Shown one piece after another: positions 52,614 through 59,267 of a stretch of DNA of 59,267 nt. The notes beneath the pieces were generated by a model, which searched no databases, was not told the DNA's origin, and worked only from the letters and a program-made list of their open reading frames with translations. The stretch's first letter is position 1, and every line of letters begins with the position of its first letter. The stretch is from an uncultured Lachnospiraceae bacterium (GTDB lineage Bacteria; Bacillota; Clostridia; Lachnospirales; Lachnospiraceae). A program made the position numbers and the translations under genes. Location: NCBI GenBank assembly GCA_947588845.1, contig CANQAR010000008.1:1-59267 (forward strand). The letters run 5' to 3'.

Positions 52614-54485
52614 TTATAAAGTTACTCCGGAAAACAAATCATATAGTTTCTGATTCAGCCTGCGCAGCTCATCCTCATCAAACTTCCCGACTTCGCGGTC
52701 GTACGTCATCAGGCCGTTGATTTCTTCCTCGATATCCGTCGTCTGCGTATAAATTGCGGCGCTGAGCCCTTTCTCCACATTCGGATAAATCTCCCGTTCC
52801 CAGAGCCTCCGGTAAGCATCTGTCAGTTCCTCTCCGGAAGTCCAGCTCTGATAGCCGAATGCCTTCTCACAGGCCACATGACCCTCAACGGCCCACGCAT
52901 ATCCTCCAAACTCTGTCAAAGCAACGACGCGGTCCTGCTGCGGCGCTACAGCCAGTCCTTCTGAATAATTATGGATACTGTACATATCGCCTCCACCCTG
53001 ATCAAACCAGCCGCAGGCTTCATTGATCAGACGTGTCTCATCCTGTGAACGGATCAATGCCGTCGCCTTCGCAGCGTCAAACTGTCCCCAGCCTTCATTG
53101 AACGGCGTCCAGACAGCAATTGACGGATAATTGTAAAGAGCAGAAACCATACCGGACAAATCTTCGTAATACTGCCGCCGCCCTTCTGCATCTTCCCGGC
53201 GGAACATGGCGTACTGCTCCGCGCCGTCCTTTACACTTCGGGCAAACTCATCCGACGCATTCGGTTTATCCGTGACAAAGTTCATATCATAGTCGCCTCC
53301 GCCGTTCGGCATGTCCTGCCAGACGATCATGCCAAGCCGGTCACAATGGTAATAAAAACGCTCCGGCTCCACTTTGATATGTTTGCGGATCGTATTATAG
53401 CCAAGCTCCTTCAGCCGGACAATGTCGTAGACCAGCGCTTCATCAGAAGGAGGTGTCAGAAGACTCTCCGGCCAGTACCCCTGATCCAGAATACCGTTAA
53501 AGAAAAACGGCTGATTGTTCAGGAAAAACCTCAGAATTCCATGTCCGTCCCGACCCACGGACAGTTTGCGCATGCCAAAATAAGAGGAAACCTGATCCTT
53601 CCCCGCTTCCACAAGCAAATCGTAGAGATATGGATCCTCCGGGCTCCACGGGTGCATAGCCGGAAGTTTTATTCTGACGGCCTGTCCCGGCAAAGTCTCG
53701 GCCGCCGCTACAACCCCGTTCTGATCCCAGACGGTAATCCTGACAGTCTCCCGCCTCTCAGCTTCTTCATCTCCGGGTTCAGCCTTTCCGGCCGCATCTG
53801 CTTCAATTCCTTCGGGTCTGGCATCCTTATCTTTGTGATTTTGGCTCCTGGTCAGCGATGCGCAGACTTCCACCGCTCTCTCATCGAAAAACGGCGTGAT
53901 CCGAAGAGATTCCACATACAGTTCCTCCACACTCTCCAGCCAGACCGTCTTCCAGATTCCGCTCTGCGGCGTATAGAACAGAGAACTGTATCTACTCTTC
54001 TTCACCAGCTTCTGCTTTCCGCGCGCATGCGGAGCTTCTTCAGTCCGGTCCGTGACGGTCAACTTCAGTTCATTATCCCCGGATATAAGGACATCCGTAA
54101 TATCAAAATAAAACGGAAGGTAACCCCCCTTATGACTGCCCACCAGGGTTCCGTTCAAAAATACTTCACATTCCTGATCCACCGCTCCAAAATGAAGCAG
54201 CAGTCTTTTTTTCAGAAACCCTTCCGGTAAGCGGAACACTTTCCGGTAATGCAGGAAATCTCCAGGCCGTACGATTTTCCCGATCCCCGACAGCAGAGTT
54301 TCCGGGGAGAACGGCACAAGGATTTTCCCGTCATATATGTCTGTCGTTCTCTCCTGGCTGATGCAGCAGTCCCATTCCCCATTCAGGTTCAGATAGCTGT
54401 CGCGCACCATCATAGGACGGGGATATTCCTGCAGCACCTGATCCTTTTTAAGATCTTTCCCCCATTTCGTAATTAATTGAATCAT
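52614..54485 (-). CDS. glycoside hydrolase family 2 enzyme
   Basis: A 623-residue GH2 enzyme (beta-galactosidase/glucuronidase/mannosidase superfamily). The sugar-binding domain begins 'RDSYLNLNGEWDCCIS', a jelly-roll and Ig-like part follow, and the TIM barrel has 'LKELGYNTIRKHIKVEPERF' and LGMIVWQDMPNGGGDYDMN. The acid/base Glu is in TPFNEGWGQFD and the nucleophile Glu in VALTEFGGYAW. The start at 54485 has GGAGG upstream. No signal peptide, so it cleaves imported glycosides. It follows the ribose-type transporter genes and may use their substrate. Confidence 0.9.
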   Translation of the reverse strand: MIQLITKWGKDLKKDQVLQEYPRPMMVRDSYLNLNGEWDCCISQERTTDIYDGKILVPFSPETLLSGIGKIVRPGDFLHYRKVFRLPEGFLKKRLLLHFGAVDQECEVFLNGTLVGSHKGGYLPFYFDITDVLISGDNELKLTVTDRTEEAPHARGKQKLVKKSRYSSLFYTPQSGIWKTVWLESVEELYVESLRITPFFDERAVEVCASLTRSQNHKDKDARPEGIEADAAGKAEPGDEEAERRETVRITVWDQNGVVAAAETLPGQAVRIKLPAMHPWSPEDPYLYDLLVEAGKDQVSSYFGMRKLSVGRDGHGILRFFLNNQPFFFNGILDQGYWPESLLTPPSDEALVYDIVRLKELGYNTIRKHIKVEPERFYYHCDRLGMIVWQDMPNGGGDYDMNFVTDKPNASDEFARSVKDGAEQYAMFRREDAEGRRQYYEDLSGMVSALYNYPSIAVWTPFNEGWGQFDAAKATALIRSQDETRLINEACGWFDQGGGDMYSIHNYSEGLAVAPQQDRVVALTEFGGYAWAVEGHVACEKAFGYQSWTSGEELTDAYRRLWEREIYPNVEKGLSAAIYTQTTDIEEEINGLMTYDREVGKFDEDELRRLNQKLYDLFSGVTL

Positions 54486-54591
54486 GTTTCCATGACCTCC
54501 TTCCTTTTGCCTTTGTTCACTCTCCTGAAACTCTTCGTGCGGGTCTCTGCGGCTTTGCACCGCACTCGCGCGCCCCTGCCATAGTAAACAT

Positions 54592-54617
54592 GGACAGGCA
54601 TGTTTCCATGCCTGTCC
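54592..54617 (-). terminator. terminator after the transporter permease gene
   Basis: GGACAGGCATG and CATGCCTGTCC form a perfect 11-bp stem with a 4-nt loop. No long T-tract follows, so termination may be partial and the GH2 gene may receive readthrough. Confidence 0.65.
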
Positions 54618-54673
54618 GACTTCATCGTTCTGCAATATTCACAACGATCCGCAGATCACTTCAGATCTGTCCA

Positions 54674-55672
54674 TCAGGCCTGTCCGCGTTTCCCTGGTCT
54701 GAGATTCTGCAAAACTTCCGACTGCACGCCGACAGAAATCAGCACCAGAATTCCCATGATAACGGACTGCCAGTGTACCGAGATACCCGACGGCAGATAA
54801 GTGAAGATCGTATCGATAATAAAATAAACAAGAATTCCAAAGAAAGTTCCGGAGAATTTTCCCTCGCCTCCCGTGAGCTTGATACCTCCGATCGCGCACA
54901 TTGCAATCGCATAAGTCTCATATGTATTTCCTGCGCTCAATGTAGCGCTGCCGCTTCCTGAGGCAAGCATAATGCCCGACAAAGCAGCCAGAAAACCACA
55001 GCAGACAAACGCCTTGATCTTGATCTTTGTCACGTCAATCCCCATCATCTTTGCAGCTTCGCCATTGCCGCCCACCGCATAGATTCCCATACCGAACTTT
55101 GTATTTCTGCCGATGTACATACAGATCAGTGTCAGTATGAAAAAGATGGGAATCATAATGGAAATGCCGCTCATGGCTCCTGGAATCGTCTTCTTCAGAA
55201 AGTTCGTATTCGCAAACCGCAGCAGCGCGTTTTCAATCGCAACCGATCTTCGGGCTACAATCTGAATCATGCCGCGCAAAGCGAACATCATCGCAAGGGA
55301 AGCAATCCAGGAAGAAATGCGCATTTTGGTTACCATCAGACCGATCAGAAGACCGGAGACGACACCCACCATCAGACCGCAGACAATCCCGAGGAAAGGA
55401 TTGATCTGCCCTACGAGCCCCATCACAACGCCGCTGAGCGCGTATACAGCGCCTACCGAGAGGTCAATCTCCGCACAGAGGATGACAAATGTCATACCCA
55501 GCGCCAGAAGACCTCCATTCCTCGCAGATTTCAGCAGCACATTGATCAGATTGGGAGCAGAAAGGAAATTCCTGTCCCGGAAGAAAATGCTGGCGAACAC
55601 CACTAACAGTAAAAACGCTAAGATAGTACTTCGGGAATAGAACGAACGATAAGCTTTTTTGATTGTATTCAT
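54674..55672 (-). CDS. ribose-type ABC transporter permease (RbsC-like)
   Basis: A 332-residue permease of the BPD_transp_2 family with about eight to ten spans. 'GMTFVILCAEIDLSVGAVYALSG', 'GNGEAAKMMGIDVTKIKIKAF' and TGGEGKFSGTFFGILV are diagnostic. AAGGAGGTTAA precedes the ATG. It follows a second permease of the same family, suggesting that the two form a heterodimer. Confidence 0.93.
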   Translation of the reverse strand: MNTIKKAYRSFYSRSTILAFLLLVVFASIFFRDRNFLSAPNLINVLLKSARNGGLLALGMTFVILCAEIDLSVGAVYALSGVVMGLVGQINPFLGIVCGLMVGVVSGLLIGLMVTKMRISSWIASLAMMFALRGMIQIVARRSVAIENALLRFANTNFLKKTIPGAMSGISIMIPIFFILTLICMYIGRNTKFGMGIYAVGGNGEAAKMMGIDVTKIKIKAFVCCGFLAALSGIMLASGSGSATLSAGNTYETYAIAMCAIGGIKLTGGEGKFSGTFFGILVYFIIDTIFTYLPSGISVHWQSVIMGILVLISVGVQSEVLQNLRPGKRGQA

Positions 55673-55686
55673 ACCTCTTAACCTCC

Positions 55687-56646
55687 TTACTTCGCCTGTT
55701 CGCGCTGAATATATACAGCAAATACAATGATGAGTGCCTTAAATACCTGTGCGTACGGATCCGGAATGTTGTTCATGACACAGGTCAGCGTAATCATCTG
55801 CATGATGAGCGCACCGATCACCGTGCCAAGCACGCGCGCCTTGCCGCCTGACATCGGCGTCCCGCCGATTACAACCGCCGCGATCGCGTCGAGCTCTGCC
55901 AGCTGTCCGAGAGAGCTTCCCGCTGCCACACAGACTCTTGCCGACTGGAAAATTCCGGCAAACGCCGCGCAGAATGCGCTGAAGCCGTACACAAACATCA
56001 TAACGCCCGCCGTATGGATACCGGAAAGCATACTGGAACGAATATTATCTCCGACTGCCTGGATCTGCCTGCCGAGCACCATCTTTTCCGCGAGGATCCA
56101 GACCGCCACAACCGCAACCACGATCGGCACGATCTGAATCGGAATCACGCCTCCGATCTTGTAGATACCGAAAGCCGCAAGCTTCGCTCCTGCGTCTCCA
56201 AGCGTATTGAAATAGATATCACGGCCGTTGCAGAGAACCTGCGCAATACCACGTACACCGAGCATCATGCCCAGTGTGATAACCATGGCCTGCAGCCGCA
56301 GCACACCCACGAAAAATCCAACTACGCAGCCGAGCGCCACAGATGCGAGAACTCCCAGCACAATCGCGGGAAAAATTCCGATCTGAGACATATATTTCGC
56401 GGTCATAACACCCGCAAGGGCCATGACCGAACCGACAGAAATATCAATTCCGCCGGTGGAGATGACCAGAGTCATGCCCATGCCGCAGAGTATGGTCGGG
56501 CAGATCTGAGTGATCACATTGTTCAGATTTCCCAGCTGGAAGAAATTGGGAGTAAACAGCGAGTTCAGCACAATAAAGACCAGAAGCATGGCTAACGCGC
56601 TGTATTTCTTTAAAATTTGTATTGTATCCTGTTTTGTTTTCGTCAT
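55687..56646 (-). CDS. ribose-type ABC transporter permease (RbsC-like)
   Basis: A 319-residue permease of the BPD_transp_2 family, with 'GMTLVISTGGIDISVGSVMAL', 'AVGDNIRSSMLSGIHTAGVM' and IGGTPMSGGKARVLGTVIGA. Its ATG overlaps the ATPase stop by 4 bp (ATGA). It forms the membrane channel with the next gene's product. Confidence 0.93.
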   Translation of the reverse strand: MTKTKQDTIQILKKYSALAMLLVFIVLNSLFTPNFFQLGNLNNVITQICPTILCGMGMTLVISTGGIDISVGSVMALAGVMTAKYMSQIGIFPAIVLGVLASVALGCVVGFFVGVLRLQAMVITLGMMLGVRGIAQVLCNGRDIYFNTLGDAGAKLAAFGIYKIGGVIPIQIVPIVVAVVAVWILAEKMVLGRQIQAVGDNIRSSMLSGIHTAGVMMFVYGFSAFCAAFAGIFQSARVCVAAGSSLGQLAELDAIAAVVIGGTPMSGGKARVLGTVIGALIMQMITLTCVMNNIPDPYAQVFKALIIVFAVYIQREQAK

Positions 56647-58160
56647 ACTCTGCCCTCACTTTCACTTCCCTGCGCGATCAGTTCCATGATCTTATCCTGA
56701 TGGATATCCTGATCAATAACTTCTCCGATCACCTTTCCGTCTCTCATAACAATGATGCGGTCACAGTTGCGCTCGAGCTCCGCGATCTCCGAGGAAATCA
56801 TCAGAACAGAGATACCGCTCTTCGACAGCTCCTGGATCAGCACTTCGATCTCGGCCTTCGCGCCAACGTCGATTCCTCTCGTGGGCTCGTCCAGGATCAT
56901 GAGCTTCGGATTCATACACATCCATCTGGCCAGAAGCACCTTCTGCTGATTGCCGCCGCTCAGGTTCCGGATCGCCTGTTCCGGTGAAGGAGTCTTGATC
57001 TTCAGTCTCTCAATATATTTGTCAACAATCTCATCCTGTTCTTTCTTTTTCACAAACCCGAATTTCTGCAGTTTGGGAAGAAGGGCAATCGTCATATTCT
57101 CTTTCACGGAGAGATTCGGCACGATTCCTTCCACCTTGCGGTCTTCCGTACAGAAGCCCATTCCCTTTTTAATCGCGTCGGATGGGGAATGAATCCCGGC
57201 GGACGAACCCATCCAGAATACTTCTCCTTCATCCGGCATGTTTACACCGAACAGCACCTGCGCAAGCTCCGTCCTTCCGGAACCAAGCAGTCCGGCAAGT
57301 CCTACAACCTCGCCCTGTTTGATCACGGCATTAATCCCATGCAGGCGCATACCCTGTTTGATATTTTTCACCTCGACCAGAGGAGAAGCATCCGCAAAAT
57401 CATAACCTGTCTTCTTTCTCTCAAGCGCAACGGTATCCTTGCCGACCATGAGAGAAATCAGACGGAACTGATCAATATCCTTGATATCATATTCGCCGAC
57501 ATACTCGCCGTCCTTGAATACGGTCATTCTGTCACAGATTTCATAAATCTCATCCAGTTTGTGACTGATGAAGATGACCGCGATGCCTCTGGATTTCAGC
57601 TTTCGAATGATGCCGAACAGAACCTGCACCTCTTTCTTGTCCAGAGAAGAAGTCGGCTCATCCATGATCACAAGCTTCGCGTTGATACTGACAGCCCTCG
57701 CGATCGCAACCATCTGCTGAATTGCAGTGGAGTACGCTTTCAGGGGTTTCGTCACGTCAATATGAATCCCGAAGTCTTTCAGGATCTTGTCCGTCTGTTC
57801 GATCATCGCCTTCCGGTCGATTGCGCCAAAACCCGTCCTCGGCTCGCGTCCAAGGAACAGATTCTCATAAACCGTCTGGAACAGTACCAGATTCAGTTCC
57901 TGGTAGATCGTGGATATTCCTACTTCATTCGCCTCGATCGGCGTTTTGCAGTCAATCTCTTTCCCGTCAAACCGGATCGTCCCGCCATTTTTCTGATAAA
58001 TGCCGGTCAGAACCTTGATCAGCGTTGATTTCCCGGCTCCGTTTTCTCCCATGAGGGCATGCACTTCGCCTTTGTTCACGGTCAGCTGTACCCCTTTGAG
58101 CGCACGCACCCCGGGGAATGTTTTTTCCAATCCTTTTATTTCAAGCAAAACCTCTGCCAT
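56643..58160 (-). CDS. ribose/galactose-type ABC transporter ATPase (RbsA/MglA-like)
   Basis: A 505-residue ATPase with two tandem nucleotide-binding domains. The first has Walker A GENGAGKSTLIKVL and Walker B LVIMDEPTSSLD. The second has a weaker Walker A (GLLGSGRTEL), the signature NLSGGNQQKVLLARWM and Walker B LMILDEPTRGIDVGAK. Length is normal for the family. GGGAGGG precedes the ATG. Pairs with the two permeases and with the binding protein whose gene is broken upstream. Confidence 0.95.
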   Translation of the reverse strand: MAEVLLEIKGLEKTFPGVRALKGVQLTVNKGEVHALMGENGAGKSTLIKVLTGIYQKNGGTIRFDGKEIDCKTPIEANEVGISTIYQELNLVLFQTVYENLFLGREPRTGFGAIDRKAMIEQTDKILKDFGIHIDVTKPLKAYSTAIQQMVAIARAVSINAKLVIMDEPTSSLDKKEVQVLFGIIRKLKSRGIAVIFISHKLDEIYEICDRMTVFKDGEYVGEYDIKDIDQFRLISLMVGKDTVALERKKTGYDFADASPLVEVKNIKQGMRLHGINAVIKQGEVVGLAGLLGSGRTELAQVLFGVNMPDEGEVFWMGSSAGIHSPSDAIKKGMGFCTEDRKVEGIVPNLSVKENMTIALLPKLQKFGFVKKKEQDEIVDKYIERLKIKTPSPEQAIRNLSGGNQQKVLLARWMCMNPKLMILDEPTRGIDVGAKAEIEVLIQELSKSGISVLMISSEIAELERNCDRIIVMRDGKVIGEVIDQDIHQDKIMELIAQGSESEGRV

Positions 58161-58176
58161 ATAGCCCTCCCTTTCT

Positions 58177-58202
58177 AAAAAAGGGGCACCCTGCGGTACC
58201 CC
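58177..58202 (-). terminator. intra-operon terminator after the binding-protein gene
   Basis: GGGGTACC and GGTGCCCC pair on the minus strand, followed by six Ts. Such hairpins between a binding-protein gene and the ATPase gene commonly let the binding protein be made in excess. It overlaps the upstream region of the ATPase ribosome site. Confidence 0.75.
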
Positions 58203-58223
58203 TCTCCATCATGACCAGTCTGA

Positions 58224-58931
58224 TTAGAAGCCCATCTCAACATCAACATTTTCTGCGGTGTAAAGTGTATCTGTGTTCGTAATGTGCGCTTCAATCTCCT
58301 CTCCATTGATGATCGCCGTGATTGTATCAAGCACAACCGGTCCGAAATACGGAGTACATGTGCAGGAAGCAAGCTGTTTACCGGAGGCAACCGACTCAAG
58401 CGCCGCACGTGTGCCGTCGATGCCGAGAGTCAGGATATCTTCGCCCGGCTTCAGGCCTGCCGCCTCGATCGCGTTCATCGCGCCCTGTACCATATCATCC
58501 GTCACACAGAAGACAGCGTCAATCTTGTCGCCGCCCTGCGCCTGGATCGTACTTTCCATAACCGCCTGCGCCTCATCCATCAGCCAGTTGCCGTTCTGCT
58601 CCGCCACGATCGTATACTCGTATCCCGCCGCGTCAAGAGCATCGACAAAGCCGTCCTGTCTGTCCGTAGATGTGGATGAATCATAACCGCCATTGATGAT
58701 CACGATATTCGCTCCGTCCGGAAGAGCCTCCATCAGGGCATTCGCGCACTGTTCGCCTTCCCAGAAGAAATCTGACATAATAGCTGTCGTGTAATGTACG
58801 CCTGCCTCGCCGGCAATCGCGCGGTCAACAAGAATTGTCGGGATCTCATTCGCCATAGCCTCTTCAAGAGCACCCTGAAGGCCATTGTCCTCGAGCGGGG
58901 CAACAACAAGGAAATCAACGCCGAGCGCGAC
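58224..58931 (-). pseudogene. sugar-binding protein gene (RbsB-like), N-terminus removed by an IS
   Basis: The remaining frame encodes the last 235 or so residues of a Peripla_BP_4-type sugar-binding protein. It begins at the IS junction with VALGVDFLVVAPLEDNGLQG, and continues IPTILVDRAIAG, 'VIINGGYDSSTSTDRQDGFV', 'DAVFCVTDDMVQGAMNAIEA' and LGIDGTRAALESVASGK. The family is normally about 320-350 residues, so the signal peptide and roughly the first 80-100 residues are missing. At 58932 the sequence changes to AT-rich IS DNA and the frame stops at 58941-58943. A methionine at 58856 could start an internal fragment but it would not be exported. Confidence 0.85.
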
Positions 58932-59267
58932 TAGTATAACCTAATTTAATTAGACATACGTTTAAATTTATAGTATAATGACCTTATCAAAGGGAGGTCA
59001 TGTTATGCCGAATTTAGTAAAGCCCATTAATCTTACAGATGATGATAAAGCCACTTTAGAAAGTATCCTGCACCAGAGTACTGTGGAGGCAAGAACCTAC
59101 ATCAGAGCTAAAATACTGATGCTCAAATCCGAATGTATGTCAAATGAATCTATTGCGGATAAACTTGACATCTGCGTTACAGCTGTAAGGCCAATGTCAT
59201 TAAGTTTAGCTGAAACGGACAGAGCCGGAAGCTTTCCTGAAAGGGCTGAACTGCTCCGGAGGCTGTC
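58932..59267 (+). mobile_element. IS630-like insertion sequence (left end, partial)
   Basis: An abrupt change from GC-rich coding sequence to AT-rich DNA at CTAGTATAACC marks the element's left end, next to a TA dinucleotide, the usual IS630 target. A promoter-like TATAAT precedes the transposase gene. The right end lies outside the window, so the inverted repeat cannot be checked. Confidence 0.75.
59005..59267 (+). CDS. IS630-family transposase, N-terminal part
   Basis: The frame opens at ATG 59005, with AGGGAGGT upstream, and stays open for 87 codons to the window edge. 'NLTDDDKATLESILHQSTVE', ARTYIRAKILMLKSE and SNESIADKLDICVTAVR form the helix-turn-helix start of IS630 transposases. Beyond about residue 60 (PMSLSLAETDR) the translation is less like the family, which may mean a frameshift. 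The DDE catalytic domain is outside the window. Confidence 0.75.
   Translation, partial: MPNLVKPINLTDDDKATLESILHQSTVEARTYIRAKILMLKSECMSNESIADKLDICVTAVRPMSLSLAETDRAGSFPERAELLRRL

Noticed and set aside
1-59267. tRNA and rRNA genes
   Set aside because: No tRNA cloverleaf or rRNA segment was recognised by eye in any intergenic gap; the gaps are mostly short and explained by promoters, terminators and repeats.

Overview
The window looks like chromosome of an anaerobic Clostridia, most likely Lachnospiraceae. This is inferred from near-balanced base composition, strong AGGAGG-type ribosome binding sites, an Rpn-type nuclease, an AAA-ATPase/PD-(D/E)XK (DUF1703) protein, secreted proteins with acidic repeats and a C-terminal fibronectin-like domain, and an Etf-coupled lactate-dehydrogenase-type operon. 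Almost every gene is on the minus strand. The exceptions are a methyltransferase and an Rpn gene at the left, an M3 peptidase near 45 kb and an insertion sequence at the right edge.

Layout. 1-8.7 kb: a nickel/oligopeptide-type ABC transporter, two paralogous SAM-dependent methyltransferases and a tiny DUF2292 protein. Three promoters here carry the same box directly against the -35. 8.9-11.3 kb: a UROD-family protein and a large FAD protein. 11.4-20.3 kb: a DUF1703 ATPase and a type I restriction-modification locus (hsdR, hsdS, hsdM) carrying two frameshifted accessory genes. 20.4-21.1 kb: a macrodomain hydrolase. 21.3-35.7 kb: an unusual cluster of exported flavodoxins, esterases, a double cupin and two exported DUF362 proteins, with a YraQ-type permease, three aldo/keto reductases and an iron-type alcohol dehydrogenase. 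Three promoters in it share a 45-bp activator-like element. 35.9-36.2 kb: a probable type I toxin-antitoxin pair. 36.3-41.9 kb: a LysR regulator and an EtfB-EtfA-FAD dehydrogenase operon with a YkvI-like membrane protein. 42-49 kb: a repeat-rich exported protein, an M3 oligoendopeptidase, an Ldh-family oxidoreductase and an MgtC-like protein. 48.2-52.1 kb: a glycerol-3-phosphate-type ABC importer with a glycerophosphodiesterase. 52.6-58.9 kb: a GH2 glycosidase and a ribose-type ABC transporter whose binding-protein gene is broken by an IS630-like element running off the window.

How the genes work together. The most original part is the 21-36 kb cluster. It encodes flavodoxin-like proteins carrying signal peptides, one fused in frame to an alpha/beta hydrolase. 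A second flavodoxin overlaps an esterase through an A AAA AAG slippery heptamer, in the register where a -1 shift would make an equivalent fusion. With exported esterases, cupins and DUF362 proteins, plus cytoplasmic carbonyl reductases under the same promoter element, this suggests a coordinated system that cleaves and reduces an ester or carbonyl substrate outside and inside the cell. The substrate is not known. Functions are assigned by reading translated sequence and recalling families; no database search was run.
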